A model generated the notes under the pieces. That model worked only from the letters and a program-made list of their open reading frames with translations. It was not told the origin of the DNA and did not search any database. The position numbers and the translations under genes are program-made. Shown in pieces: positions 16,851 to 26,081 of a DNA stretch of 64,000 nucleotides (the first letter of the stretch is position 1; each line of letters starts with the position of its first letter). The DNA is from JAJPHF01 sp035293805 (GTDB lineage: Bacteria; Chloroflexota; UBA6077; JAJPHF01). The DNA is taken from assembly GCA_035293805.1 (NCBI GenBank), contig DATGMD010000062.1, positions 1 to 64,000 of the forward strand, read 5' to 3'.

Positions 16851-17804
16851 ATGGCGAACCTACGGCTGACGCTGAGCTGCGGCGACTATGACCGTACCCG
16901 GCCCCTCATCGAGGGGGCCGTGCAGGCGCCCGGCCTGGACCTTACCGTGGTCCCCTTGCCGTCGGCCGAGCGGCACCAGCGCTTCGTCCGTCGCCTGGAG
17001 TTCGACGCCTGCGAGCTGCAGGTCGCCCAGTACCTCGGGCTCAAGAGCCGCGGGGCGCCCCTCACGGCCATCCCGGTCTTCCCGCACCGGCGCTTCAACC
17101 ACAGCTCCGTCATGGTCCGCACCGCCGCGGGGATCGAGCGGCCCGCGGACCTAGCGGGGCGCCGCGTGGGCCTCCATGCCTGGCACAACCCGATCGCGCT
17201 CTGGGTGCGCGGGGTGCTGCAGCACGAGCACGGCGTCGCCCTTGGCTCGATCTACTGGGTCGCCGACGGCAGCGAGGACGTGCCGGGCTGGACGCCTCCA
17301 GACTGGCTGCACATCGAGCGCGCGCCCGCCGGGCAGACCGCCGAGCGGCTCCTGGAGGCGGGCGCGCTGGATGCCACGATGGTGGCCGACGTGGGCGTCG
17401 CGGTCGCCGCCGATGGGCCGACGCGCCGGCTCTGGCCGCACTACCGCGCGGTCGAGCAGGACTATTACCGCCGTACGCGGATCTTCCCGATCCGCCACCT
17501 CGTGGTGGTCAAGGAGGAGGTCCTGCAGCGCGACCCGTGGGTGGCGCCGAACCTGGTGCGCGCCTTCGAAGAGGCGAAGTGGATCGCCTACCGCTACTGG
17601 GCCGACCACCGCCGGTCGCTGCTGGCCTGGTACGGGGCGGAGCAGGAGGAGGAGCGCGCGCTGCTGGGCGCCGACCCCTGGGCGTACTCGATCGCGGCGA
17701 ACCGTGTCGTGCTGGACACGCTGCTCGACTACGCGGCCGAGCAGCGGATCACCCACCGCCGCCTCGCCGTGGAGGACGTGTTCGCCGCCGGCACGCTCGA
17801 CTAG
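16851..17804 (+). CDS. 4,5-dihydroxyphthalate decarboxylase-like PBP-fold protein (paralog 2)
   Basis: A 317-residue protein opening MANLRLTLSCGDYDRTRPLI, with FDACELQVAQYLGL, AIPVFPHRRFNHSSVMV, PADLAGRRVGLHAWHN and YYRRTRIFPIRHLVVVKEE, the same landmarks as the paralogs at 7304 and 26272. There is no signal peptide. In phthalate pathways this family removes a carboxyl from 4,5-dihydroxyphthalate to give protocatechuate, a substrate for LigAB-type enzymes such as the one at 14.1-15.2 kb. Activity here is inferred from family membership. The ribosome site is weak. Confidence 0.8.
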   Translation: MANLRLTLSCGDYDRTRPLIEGAVQAPGLDLTVVPLPSAERHQRFVRRLEFDACELQVAQYLGLKSRGAPLTAIPVFPHRRFNHSSVMVRTAAGIERPADLAGRRVGLHAWHNPIALWVRGVLQHEHGVALGSIYWVADGSEDVPGWTPPDWLHIERAPAGQTAERLLEAGALDATMVADVGVAVAADGPTRRLWPHYRAVEQDYYRRTRIFPIRHLVVVKEEVLQRDPWVAPNLVRAFEEAKWIAYRYWADHRRSLLAWYGAEQEEERALLGADPWAYSIAANRVVLDTLLDYAAEQRITHRRLAVEDVFAAGTLD

Positions 17805-17852
17805 CCGGGCACGCTATCGTCAGGAATTGAGGCCACCGCCGAAAGGACGTGC

Positions 17853-18365
17853 ATGGACGCGCAGGTCGTTCAGACGCTCGTTGAGGCGTTCAAAGAAGAA
17901 GATATCGACTTGGTGGTCACGCTGCCGGAAGAGCCGACCGGCGCGCTCACCCGGGCAATCGCCCGGGATCCGTCCTTCACGTCGGTCACGGTCGCGTCGG
18001 AGGGGAGCGGGATCACCTTCTGTGCGGGCGCATCCCTCGGCGGGCGGCGCTGCGTCTTCGTGACCGGGATCGCTGGGCTGCTGGTTGGCGCCTGGGCGCT
18101 GTCGCAGATGGGGCCGATGTATGGTGTCCCCTTGTTCATCCTGGCGTCCTACCGCGGCGATGTCGGCGACCGCACGGGGATTCCCGGTAGCTCGCTGTTC
18201 ACCTTCAACCAGGTGGGCGAGCCGCTCCTGAGCGCGCTGCGCCTGCCTTATCGCATCGCCAACCAGCGCAGCCTCCTCAAGCGCATGGTGCGCGACGCCC
18301 ATTATTCCTGCCGCCAGTACGACACGCCCATCGTGTTGCTGCTAACCGGGGAGGTGCTCTGGTGA
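17853..18365 (+). CDS. Split thiamine-diphosphate decarboxylase, alpha (PYR-domain) subunit
   Basis: A 170-residue protein like the alpha subunit of sulfopyruvate/phosphonopyruvate decarboxylases (ComD). It has EAFKEEDIDLVVTLPEEPTG, the Glu-containing SEGSGITFCAGASLGG that would activate the thiamine cofactor, and ALSQMGPMYGVPLFILASYR. AAAGGA lies upstream of the ATG. It overlaps the beta subunit gene by four bases (GTGA), as expected for partners made in equal amounts. The substrate is a 2-oxo acid; sulfopyruvate is only one candidate and no coenzyme M pathway is visible. Confidence 0.82.
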   Translation: MDAQVVQTLVEAFKEEDIDLVVTLPEEPTGALTRAIARDPSFTSVTVASEGSGITFCAGASLGGRRCVFVTGIAGLLVGAWALSQMGPMYGVPLFILASYRGDVGDRTGIPGSSLFTFNQVGEPLLSALRLPYRIANQRSLLKRMVRDAHYSCRQYDTPIVLLLTGEVLW

Positions 18366-18979
18366 GACGCCTCGACTGCCTGCAGATTCTCGCGGCCTGC
18401 CTGGATGAACAAGCGCTCTCGGTGACCAGCCTGTCGTCGAACGCCAATATGTGGCGCTCGCTCTGGCAGCGCGGGCCTGCCTTCCTGGGCATGAACATGG
18501 GGCTGTGCCTGCCATTTGCCGCCGGGCTCAGCGTCGCCTTCCCCGAACGGAAGGTGATCGCCCTCGACAGCGATGGGGGTCTCATGGTAGACCCCAGCAG
18601 TCTGATCCTGCTCGCAGCGGTCAACCCCCCGAATCTGGTGGCTATCGTCTTCGATAACCAGGCCTACGCGGTGATGGGTCCGACGGCCACTCGGGAGGTG
18701 ACCGACCTGGAGAAGATGGCGCAGGGAGCCGGCATCCGGCGGACGGCAACGGTGCGGACGCTGGACGAGTTTCGGGAGGTCGTGACGGAAGCCGTCGCCG
18801 GCAACAAGCTATGCTTCGTCGTCGCGCGCGTGGAGACGGAGCAAGAGCGCTTCCAGAGCGCATTCGGCCGCATGTCGGAGCGTGGCATGAAGGAAGCGTT
18901 CGTGCAGGCGTTGGCGCGCCTTCCCGACTACCAGGGCGGCGCCTATGCCGCCCCGCCGGCGCGCGAGCCCGAGCCGTGA
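18362..18979 (+). CDS. Split thiamine-diphosphate decarboxylase, beta (PP-domain) subunit
   Basis: A 205-residue ComE-like subunit. The thiamine-diphosphate/metal motif is present as ALDSDGGLMVDPSSL followed by LVAIVFDNQAY (the GDG...N pattern with Ser before DG in place of Gly). FLGMNMGLCLPFAAGLSVAF forms the preceding strand-helix. The start is GTG, overlapping the alpha gene; its own stop overlaps the start of the next binding-protein gene by four bases (GTGA). Three genes are therefore chained by coupled translation. The C-terminus has a Pro/Ala extension. Confidence 0.82.
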   Translation: MRRLDCLQILAACLDEQALSVTSLSSNANMWRSLWQRGPAFLGMNMGLCLPFAAGLSVAFPERKVIALDSDGGLMVDPSSLILLAAVNPPNLVAIVFDNQAYAVMGPTATREVTDLEKMAQGAGIRRTATVRTLDEFREVVTEAVAGNKLCFVVARVETEQERFQSAFGRMSERGMKEAFVQALARLPDYQGGAYAAPPAREPEP

Positions 18980-20145
18980 GGGCCCCCACGCGCTCGCCCC
19001 GCCGCGTCGCGCGGGCGCTGCTCCAGGTGGGGCTGCTCGGGCTGCTCGTCGGCAGTTGCGCGGCCCCGCTAGGAAGCGGTGGCGGCGGGCCGGGTGGCAC
19101 GACCGGCACCGCGATCCCCAGTCCGGCGCCGAGCAATCCGACCGCGTCGCCGGCGTCGCCGGCCCAATCGTCACCCACCGCGCCCGCCGCACGCGAGAAC
19201 GTCCGCCAGGGCATCTTGGGCACCGTCTCGGACGCCGGAGCCTTAATCGCGATCGCCCGCGGCTATTTCACGGAGGCGGGCATCGCGGTCGAGCGCACCA
19301 CCGTCCCGAGCGGGGTCGAGGCGGTCCAGTTTCTCGCCACCGGGCAGCTCGACGTGCTGGGAGGCGGCCCAGGGGCGGGGCTGTTCAATGCCTTTGCGCA
19401 GGGTATTCGCGTGCGCGTCGTCGCCGACAAGGGCTCGGCGCTCGACGATCGCTTCGGCTTGAATCCCGTGCTCGTCCGGCAGGACCTCTACGACAGCGGC
19501 CAGCTGCGCGACTACAGCCAGTTCGGCGGCCGCCGCATCGCGCTGTCGGGGGCCACTGGCACGAGCCGCGTCGACCTCGACAAGATGCTCGAGCGCGGCG
19601 GCCTCGGCGAGTCAGACATCGAGTTGGTGACCCTGAGCTTTCCCGACATGATCCCGGCGCTGGCGAACGGCAGCGTCGACGTCGCCATCGCGAACGAGCC
19701 GTCCGCCACGGCCGGTATCCAGCGCGGTGTGGCCGTCCGCCTCGGCACGGTGGCCGACGTCTACCCGAACCACCAGGCCGCGATGCTGATGTTCTCGGAG
19801 CAGTTCGCCACCAACCGGAACGAGGTGGCCCGTCGCTACATGGTCGCTTACGTGCGCGGCCTGCGCGACTACAACGACGCCTTTCGGGCCGGCAAGGACA
19901 AGGCGGAGATCATTGCGATCCTGGGAGCCGCCACCGGCGTGACCGATCCGGCCATCTACGACGCGATCACACTGCCGGGGCTGAAGCCGGATGGCGCCGT
20001 GTTCAAGGCGAGCGTGGCGGAAGATCAGGACTGGTATCTCCGGCTGGGCCTGCAGCACGACCCGGTCAGCGTCGACCAGCTCGTGGACAGTCAGTTTACC
20101 GACTACGCACTCCAGCAGCTTGGCCCCTACGCGCCCCCCCGCTGA
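18976..20145 (+). CDS. NMT1/SsuA-like ABC substrate-binding lipoprotein
   Basis: A 389-residue lipoprotein starting at GTG 18976, with LLQVGLLGLLVGSC as lipobox and a Gly/Ser/Pro/Thr linker of about 60 residues. The binding domain shows IARGYFTEAGIAVERTTVPS, FLATGQLDVLGGGPGAGLFN, FGGRRIALSG and NGSVDVAIANEPSATAG. Its start overlaps the stop of the TPP beta-subunit gene. That coupling suggests it captures the substrate, or a precursor, of the TPP enzyme. Last gene of the run; a hairpin follows at 20151. Confidence 0.85.
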   Translation: MRAPTRSPRRVARALLQVGLLGLLVGSCAAPLGSGGGGPGGTTGTAIPSPAPSNPTASPASPAQSSPTAPAARENVRQGILGTVSDAGALIAIARGYFTEAGIAVERTTVPSGVEAVQFLATGQLDVLGGGPGAGLFNAFAQGIRVRVVADKGSALDDRFGLNPVLVRQDLYDSGQLRDYSQFGGRRIALSGATGTSRVDLDKMLERGGLGESDIELVTLSFPDMIPALANGSVDVAIANEPSATAGIQRGVAVRLGTVADVYPNHQAAMLMFSEQFATNRNEVARRYMVAYVRGLRDYNDAFRAGKDKAEIIAILGAATGVTDPAIYDAITLPGLKPDGAVFKASVAEDQDWYLRLGLQHDPVSVDQLVDSQFTDYALQQLGPYAPPR

Positions 20146-20150
20146 CCGCC

Positions 20151-20189
20151 GGGAAGGGACGCTTTACGGGCCGAGTAGTCTCCCTTCCC
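20151..20189. terminator. Bidirectional hairpin between convergent genes
   Basis: GGGAAGGGA (20151-20159) pairs with TCCCTTCCC (20181-20189), with a 21-base loop. It sits in the 65-bp gap between two converging genes. No U-run. Confidence 0.4.
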
Positions 20190-20210
20190 CTGCGCTCAGG
20201 TAGCACGTCG

Positions 20211-21401
20211 TCACGCCGGCGCCGGGGTGAAGCTCGGCACCAGCCCGGCCGGCCGCGCCCACTGCTTGAGCCGGCGTCCCGCGGCCAGCGCGCCCAGCTC
20301 GCGCTCCCAGAGCTGCCGGAACACGATCACGCCCGAGTCCGAGCGGCCCAGCCGCTCCTGGCGCCGGTCGGCGACCCGCCCCTGCCCGACCTGCGTGACG
20401 AAGTCCTGCAGCGTGATCAGGTCGCGTATGCCCACCGTCCCCGCCGCTTCCAGATCCTGCAGCCAGAGCTTGCCGCTCAGGATCGCCTCGCCCAGCTCGA
20501 CCACGTCCCGGCCCTCAGTAGCGGCCTCGGCCGCGCGGCGGGCCCGATAGTCCGTTGCCGCCTCGCCGGTCACGGGCACCAACCGTACTCGGAACTCGGT
20601 GGTGTGCTCGTCGTCGATGGGCACCATCCACTGGATGCGCTCGTCCCACGGCACGTCACGCTCGGTGCCGGGCAGGCGGAAATAAAAGATGTTGGGCATC
20701 CCGAACTGGAACGATTGCATCGCGCCCTCCGCGTAGCGGACACGCGATGTGGTGCCCCAGTCGCTCTCCCAGCGCTCGACCACCGGCATCCCGCGGCGCC
20801 GGTCGGCCAGGTAGGTCTGCCCGTGCGTGAACACGACGTGCACCGAGTCGTCGTTGTTGTCGAGGCGCTGCAGGAAGTTGCAGGGCCAGATCTGTGGGCG
20901 GAGCACCTCGCGCACGCCCTCCAGAGCCTCGAACTCGGCGAAGCGAGGCAACGGCGGCGGCTCGCCGTCGCCCAGGTAGACGAAGGCGAGCCCCAGGTAC
21001 TCGGCGGTAGGGTAGCCGCGAATCCGGACCTTGGCCGGGAACGAGGGCGCCTCGGCCGGCATCTCGACGCACTGGCCCGTGGCGTCGTACTTCCAGCCGT
21101 GATAGCGGCAGCGCAGGCAATCGCCCTCGACGAAGCCCACCGAGAGCTGGGTACCGCGGTGCGCACAGCGGAAGGCGACGGCGTGGGGGGTGCCATCCTC
21201 CCCGCGATACAGGGTGAACTCCTCCCCCATGATGCGGAGAGGCAGCGCGCGCCCGGGCGGCAGGTCCTCCAGCCGATAGACAGGCTGCCAGAACGTGCGT
21301 AAGTAGCGCCCGGCGAGCGTGTCCGGCCCGGTACGGTAGAGGTCCTCGAAGCGGAGTCGGGCGGGTGCCCGCCGGCCGTTGTATCCGACCCTGACCATCA
21401 T
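20211..21401 (-). CDS. Rieske ring-hydroxylating oxygenase, alpha-subunit type
   Basis: A 396-residue oxygenase. The Rieske [2Fe-2S] site is CAHRGTQLSVGFVEGD followed by CRYHGW (C-x-H ... C-x2-H). The catalytic domain holds the mononuclear iron region in LQRLDNNDDSVHVVFTHG, with Asp and two His spaced as in phthalate-4,5-dioxygenase relatives. The length suits an alpha-only (group I) oxygenase. AAGGAG precedes tandem ATGs at 21401/21398. It would hydroxylate or demethylate an aromatic acid using electrons from a separate reductase, which is not in the window. Confidence 0.88.
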   Translation of the reverse strand: MMVRVGYNGRRAPARLRFEDLYRTGPDTLAGRYLRTFWQPVYRLEDLPPGRALPLRIMGEEFTLYRGEDGTPHAVAFRCAHRGTQLSVGFVEGDCLRCRYHGWKYDATGQCVEMPAEAPSFPAKVRIRGYPTAEYLGLAFVYLGDGEPPPLPRFAEFEALEGVREVLRPQIWPCNFLQRLDNNDDSVHVVFTHGQTYLADRRRGMPVVERWESDWGTTSRVRYAEGAMQSFQFGMPNIFYFRLPGTERDVPWDERIQWMVPIDDEHTTEFRVRLVPVTGEAATDYRARRAAEAATEGRDVVELGEAILSGKLWLQDLEAAGTVGIRDLITLQDFVTQVGQGRVADRRQERLGRSDSGVIVFRQLWERELGALAAGRRLKQWARPAGLVPSFTPAPA

Positions 21402-21624
21402 GCTGCTCCTTCCGCCGCTCGCGTCGAGCGCGTTAGCAGCGCTGCCTCCATGGCCGGCCACGATGGGTGTGGCGACGCGCCCAGCGGAGCGTGCTGAACG
21501 GTCCGGGGAGTGCCCTCGCTCGTGCCAGCGGAGTCGCGGGCTATTGTAGCGGATGGTTGGCAACGGCCGGCGCGCACGAGCGCCGGCCGGGCGTTAGCGC
21601 GGGGCGGCGGATGTCCTGCCGTCG

Positions 21625-22743
21625 CTAGTCGCGGATGTCCTGGAGGAACCATTCGGTCGGCAGCTCCCGCCCCAGCCCGGCGGCCCGCGCCGCCTCGTAC
21701 ACCTTGCCCGCCACGGCCCAGAACTGGGCGCCCTGCAGGTTGCCGCGCTCGGAGTAGGTGATCTGGGCATCGGACGTGCGCCCTTGCGCTTGCCCGCTCA
21801 GCAACTCCTGCAGCGACACGGTCCGCGCCGCCCGATCGCCCCAGCGGACGACCCGCTCTTCGTTGCGGCCCATGCGGTGGTGCGCCCACACGGGATTCGT
21901 GGGCTGCGCCAGGTAGGCCACGTGCTCATTGGGCACTTCCCAGGCCGGTAGCCCCGCCGGCCCCGGCGCGCTCCCGAAGCGTAGGAGCACGTCGATGCGC
22001 GCGGCCGTCTCGTCGTCGGGTCGCCCGCCCACGGAGGTGACATGGGTGCCCGGCTCCAGCCACGCGGCCATGGGCAACGGCGCGGACGAGTCCGTACACC
22101 CCGCCACGATGTCTGCCCCCTGGAACACGCGGCGCGGGTCGTCAACGGGCACGACTTCCACCCCGTACCGCTCGGTGATCTCGGCCGCATACGCCTCGCG
22201 GTGGGCGCGGGTCGGGCTGTAGACCTGGATGCGGCGGATCGTCGGCCGGGCCAGCAGGAACGCCTCGACGTGGCTGCGGGCCATCCCCCCGGAGCCCAGC
22301 ATGCCCACGACCGTGGCGCGCTCCTTGGCCATGAACTTGGCGCCGATCCCGGAATCGGCGCCCACCCGCATGTGCTGCAGCACGCCGTCGTTGAGGATCG
22401 CCAGGGGCTCGCCGGTCCGCACGTCTGTGAGGAGGATCAGCCCGCAGTAGAGGCCAGGGCGCGAGCAGTATTTCTCCTGCGTGCGCACCCCAGCGTACTC
22501 CTGTTCATAGATCACGTCCGACTTCATCCGGATCGCAAAGTAGCCGGAGGTGCTGGAGCCGCCCTCCATCGTGCCCCATTGATACACGTGGTCGCCGTCG
22601 CCATTGGGGATCCGGATGTCGATCCGGGGCCGGCAGACCGCGTCGCGCCGTGCCAGTTGGCGGTACGCCTCCTCGAGCGCCTCCATCGTCATCTGCATGG
22701 TCAGCAGCCGGCGCACGTCGTCGTTGTTCAGGAGTAGGGTCAT
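21625..22743 (-). CDS. Ornithine cyclodeaminase/mu-crystallin family protein
   Basis: A 372-residue protein with the family's two-domain layout. The N-terminal substrate domain includes the MTMEALEEAYRQLARRDAV helix and LLTDVRTGEPLAILND. The NAD-binding Rossmann motif is VGMLGSGGMARSHVEAFLLA, followed by IQVYSPTRAHREAYA. Members deaminate or reduce amino and imino acids. ATG at 22743 has AGGGAGA upstream. The protein is longer than typical members (~330) and has a C-terminal extension. It sits between an epimerase and a Rieske oxygenase in one minus-strand cluster. Confidence 0.83.
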   Translation of the reverse strand: MTLLLNNDDVRRLLTMQMTMEALEEAYRQLARRDAVCRPRIDIRIPNGDGDHVYQWGTMEGGSSTSGYFAIRMKSDVIYEQEYAGVRTQEKYCSRPGLYCGLILLTDVRTGEPLAILNDGVLQHMRVGADSGIGAKFMAKERATVVGMLGSGGMARSHVEAFLLARPTIRRIQVYSPTRAHREAYAAEITERYGVEVVPVDDPRRVFQGADIVAGCTDSSAPLPMAAWLEPGTHVTSVGGRPDDETAARIDVLLRFGSAPGPAGLPAWEVPNEHVAYLAQPTNPVWAHHRMGRNEERVVRWGDRAARTVSLQELLSGQAQGRTSDAQITYSERGNLQGAQFWAVAGKVYEAARAAGLGRELPTEWFLQDIRD

Positions 22744-22805
22744 CGCGGCATCTCCCTGGCCGAAGGATCGCGACGAGTGCTCAGAGGAACGGCGCGCGGG
22801 GTGCC

Positions 22806-23672
22806 TCACGCGCGGTCCACGAGCGAGGCGCGGTCGCGCCAGGAGCGGCGCGGCTGCCAGCCGAGCAGCGCTTTGGCGCGCGCGTTCGTGATCGACGCCC
22901 GGCTGCCGGTCAGGTCACGCGCCATGTCGCCGATCTCGGGCAACAGGCGCGGGAACAGCTCGCACAGCGGCTCGGCCACGATGCTGTCGTCGGCGACGAT
23001 CCAGAGCACCGTGTGGCCGGGCAGCGGCCGCTCCACCGCCAGCCGGTAGGCGGCGGCCACGTCGCGCACGTCGCCGTAGGTGCAAGTGTCGAAGCGCGCG
23101 GGCGGCCGCCCGCCACTCCGGTGCAGCTCCTGCATCTGATCGGCCGACATGACGGCCGACGGACGCAGCACGACGGTCTCCATGCCGCACTTCTCGGTGT
23201 ACGAGCGCGCGATCGCCTCGCCCACCTGCTTCGACAGCCCGTACGGGTCCTGGGGCCGCACGGGATGGTCCTCGTCGATCGGGAAGTAGGCGGGCAGGAA
23301 GTCGCGCTCGCGGTAAGTCCAGCCCAGAATGGACCGGCTGCTGGTGGACACGACCCGCTGGATACCCAGCCGCCAGGCCGCCTCGTGCGCGTTATACGTG
23401 CCGGTCACGTTGTTCTGAAAGATCACCGGGTCCGGGTAGCCCCGCACCAATGCCGCCAGGTGGACGATCGCCTCGGCCCCGGCGACGGCCGCAACGACTT
23501 GCCCCAGATCGTTGTGATCGCCGACGAGGTACCGCACGCCCGGCGCGGCCGGTCCCGCCACGCGGTCGAAGACGGTCACCTCGTGCGCCGCCCGGCCGTC
23601 GGACGTGTCCCGCAGCTCGCGCACCAGCTGCTGGCCGATCTTGCCCGCGCCCCCGATCACCGCAACCTTCAT
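22806..23672 (-). CDS. NAD-dependent epimerase/dehydratase (extended SDR)
   Basis: A 288-residue short-chain dehydrogenase of the sugar-epimerase type. It has the nucleotide-binding VAVIGGAGKIGQQLV (GxxGxxG), VHLAALV, the Ser of STSSRS and the catalytic YGLSK motif (Tyr and Lys three apart). AAGGGGAGA precedes the ATG. In a catabolic cluster it may oxidise a diol or lactol produced by the neighbouring Rieske oxygenases, but a sugar substrate is equally compatible with the family. Confidence 0.86.
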   Translation of the reverse strand: MKVAVIGGAGKIGQQLVRELRDTSDGRAAHEVTVFDRVAGPAAPGVRYLVGDHNDLGQVVAAVAGAEAIVHLAALVRGYPDPVIFQNNVTGTYNAHEAAWRLGIQRVVSTSSRSILGWTYRERDFLPAYFPIDEDHPVRPQDPYGLSKQVGEAIARSYTEKCGMETVVLRPSAVMSADQMQELHRSGGRPPARFDTCTYGDVRDVAAAYRLAVERPLPGHTVLWIVADDSIVAEPLCELFPRLLPEIGDMARDLTGSRASITNARAKALLGWQPRRSWRDRASLVDRA

Positions 23673-23792
23673 GATCTCCCCTTCATAATCCGGGCTGTGC
23701 CGATGGCGTGGACGCAGGCCCTCGCCCGGCGGCGCCGAACCCGGGGAGCATGCGCGCTCCCGCGAGGGAGCAGAGGCTATGCAGCGCCGGCT

Positions 23793-24941
23793 TCATCGGG
23801 TGGGCACGGCTGCCGGGCCGGTCGTCTCCCGCTCGCCCTGCGGCGACTCAAGCGGCGCCGCGGCGGGCGGCTCGCCCCGCGCCTGCTCGCACAGCTTCCG
23901 CCAGGCGGTGATCGAGACGTCGGGGCGATAGAGCCGCTCCGGCGCGCTCTCCGGCATGAGGGACACCATCCACGTGTCCTGGTTGTTGAACTGGATGTGG
24001 TGGAAGGGCTTGATGTACAGCGCGTAGTTCAGGCGGAAGCGCAGCGCCTCCAGCCCGCGGGCCTGCGTGACATAAAACTGGAGCAGGCGGTAGTGCTGCG
24101 CGTCGACCGGCTCCAGCCAGAGGAAGCTGTAGTGCTTGTAGCCCTCGTACTTGAGCCGGACGATGCCTGGCAGGCGGATCGACAGCCGGTTGCGCGTGCG
24201 GATCCGGCGCCAGAACTGGCGCGGCGGGTAGCTGCCGAGGCCCGGGTACTCGGCCTCCAGGCCGAGCGCGTGCCGCTGCACGGTGATCCAGCCTCCCTCG
24301 TCGGGGGTCACCGTCGGGAGCGACCAGGCAGGCATCTTGCGGAAGAAGCTGTGTACGGCGCCGTTGCGGTGCAGGTAGTTGGCGTGGCCGGCGTCGAAGC
24401 TGTTCTCGGCCGCGTAGCGCCAGTTCCCCCGCTGCACCGTGATGCGGCCGCAGACCACGGCGTCCGGCACAAGGAACTGCTCCGGAACGTCGTCCTCGAC
24501 GGGGGGCGGGGTGTCGGTGCCGCCGTACACCCAGACCAGTCCCGCGCGCTCGGCCACGGGGTACGTCCGGGCGCGCACCTTCCCGCAGATCGGCGAGTCG
24601 GGGCCGTCCGTAAGCGCGGCTTTCAGCGCGCCGGTCTGGAGGTCGAACACCCAGCCGTGATAGCGGCACGACCACGTGCCCGGGAAGTCCTGCCGCCCGA
24701 CCGAGAGCGGGATGCCGCGATGGGGGCACTGGTCGTAGAACGCGTAGACCTTGCCGCGCTCCCGCAGGAGCATGATCGGGTCGCCGAGCAGCCGGAGGGC
24801 CACCGGCTGGCGACCGAGGTCCTTCGACCACATGACCGGATACCAGTAGTGGCGGAAGCCGAGCGTGGCGGCGTCGTAACGGGGCCAGTTGCTCGTCCGG
24901 CGCGCGCGGGACGCGCCCTGCGGTGGCGAGGCGGTTGCCAT
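23793..24941 (-). CDS. Rieske ring-hydroxylating oxygenase, alpha-subunit type
   Basis: A 382-residue oxygenase. The Rieske centre is CPHRGIPLSVGRQDFPG then CRYHGW. The mononuclear iron site is AAENSFDAGHANYLHRNG, giving the Asn-x3-Asp-x2-His-x4-His pattern of this family. The C-terminal part has FHHIQFNNQDTWMVSL. Sequence is clearly distinct from the oxygenase at 20211, so they likely act on different substrates. It lies 42 bp downstream of a binding-protein gene and upstream of the epimerase. Confidence 0.88.
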   Translation of the reverse strand: MATASPPQGASRARRTSNWPRYDAATLGFRHYWYPVMWSKDLGRQPVALRLLGDPIMLLRERGKVYAFYDQCPHRGIPLSVGRQDFPGTWSCRYHGWVFDLQTGALKAALTDGPDSPICGKVRARTYPVAERAGLVWVYGGTDTPPPVEDDVPEQFLVPDAVVCGRITVQRGNWRYAAENSFDAGHANYLHRNGAVHSFFRKMPAWSLPTVTPDEGGWITVQRHALGLEAEYPGLGSYPPRQFWRRIRTRNRLSIRLPGIVRLKYEGYKHYSFLWLEPVDAQHYRLLQFYVTQARGLEALRFRLNYALYIKPFHHIQFNNQDTWMVSLMPESAPERLYRPDVSITAWRKLCEQARGEPPAAAPLESPQGERETTGPAAVPTR

Positions 24942-24983
24942 GATCGTCGACTCCCTGCGGGCTCCGCGCAAGCGCCCGCTCCC

Positions 24984-26081
24984 TCAGCGCGGCAGGAACT
25001 CGTTGGTGACTAGCGCGTCCCAGGGCGGCCGCTCCTTCAGCGCGCCCGTAAGCTCCATCATGGCGTAGTTCGTCTCCACGCCCCGCTGCGTCATGCGGCC
25101 GTCGGGCGGCACCGCGAGCTTTACCGACTCGACCAGGAAGTCGCTGGGGCGTCCGTCCAAGTCGTCCGTCAGCAGGTCGGCGATCTCGCCCACCGAGTGC
25201 TCGCTCACCCAGCGGTCGGCCCGCACCACCGCGGCGACCACCTTGCGGACGACGTCGGGGTGCTCGCGCGCGTAATCCGGGCGCACGGCGAGGAGCTGCT
25301 GCAGGTAGTCGCTCAGCTCCGGGTCCTCGCCGGACGCCGCCGACACCACGAGTACCGCCAGGCCCTGGTCGACGGCCTCCCCGAGCGCCGCTGTCGAGTC
25401 GACGACCGCGTCGACTCGCCGGTTGTCGAGCGCGGCCATCATCGCGGTGCCCGTGCCGACGGCCAGGATCGTCACGTCCTCGCCCACCGTGAGCCCAGCG
25501 CGCTGCACGTAGTACCGAGCGACCTGGTCGGTGAGCGAGCCGAGCCGCGTGACGCCGATCGTCAGCCCCTTCAGGGCAGCCAGTTTCTCGCGCAGCGGCG
25601 TCTGCGGCCCAATGCCCCGGGCCTGCGCCACGTCCTTGTGCATGGCGAGGTGCATGTTCATGCGGTTCAGCAAGCTCACCACGCCCAGCAGCGGCGTGCC
25701 CTCCTGATAGGCGCTGATCAGGATCGTCGTCGCGGTAGCGCTGAACTGGACGTCGCCGGCCATTAGCGCCTGGATATCCGGCCCGCCCCCCGTCGTCAGC
25801 GTCAGGGTCTCCACATCCAGCCCTTCGTCGGCGAAGTAGCCGTTGTGCTTCGCCACGTAGAGGCTCGTGTAGCCGAGCCCGGCCACCGGCTGGCTGAGCC
25901 GCACGTGCAGCGGAGCGGGCGCCGCGGTGGTCCCTGGGGAGGCCGCCACGGCGGCCGCGCCGGACACGCCGGGGGCGGGAGCGCCGGACTGGTCCCGCGC
26001 CGGCCCCTGGCAGGCCAGGCCAAGACCCAGCAGCAGGACCACGAGGGCAGTCAACGTGAGCCCGTGAGGTCCGCGGCGCAT
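24984..26081 (-). CDS. NMT1/SsuA-like ABC substrate-binding lipoprotein
   Basis: A 365-residue lipoprotein: signal peptide LTALVVLLLGLGLAC, short linker, then the binding domain with LGYTSLYVAKHNGYFADEGL, IQALMAGDVQFSATATTILI and LAALKGLTIGVTRLGSLTDQ. GGAGGAGGTGG lies immediately upstream of ATG 26081, one of the strongest ribosome sites in the window. First gene of a probable operon with the Rieske oxygenase 42 bp downstream. The ligand may therefore be the oxygenase substrate. Confidence 0.86.
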   Translation of the reverse strand: MRRGPHGLTLTALVVLLLGLGLACQGPARDQSGAPAPGVSGAAAVAASPGTTAAPAPLHVRLSQPVAGLGYTSLYVAKHNGYFADEGLDVETLTLTTGGGPDIQALMAGDVQFSATATTILISAYQEGTPLLGVVSLLNRMNMHLAMHKDVAQARGIGPQTPLREKLAALKGLTIGVTRLGSLTDQVARYYVQRAGLTVGEDVTILAVGTGTAMMAALDNRRVDAVVDSTAALGEAVDQGLAVLVVSAASGEDPELSDYLQQLLAVRPDYAREHPDVVRKVVAAVVRADRWVSEHSVGEIADLLTDDLDGRPSDFLVESVKLAVPPDGRMTQRGVETNYAMMELTGALKERPPWDALVTNEFLPR

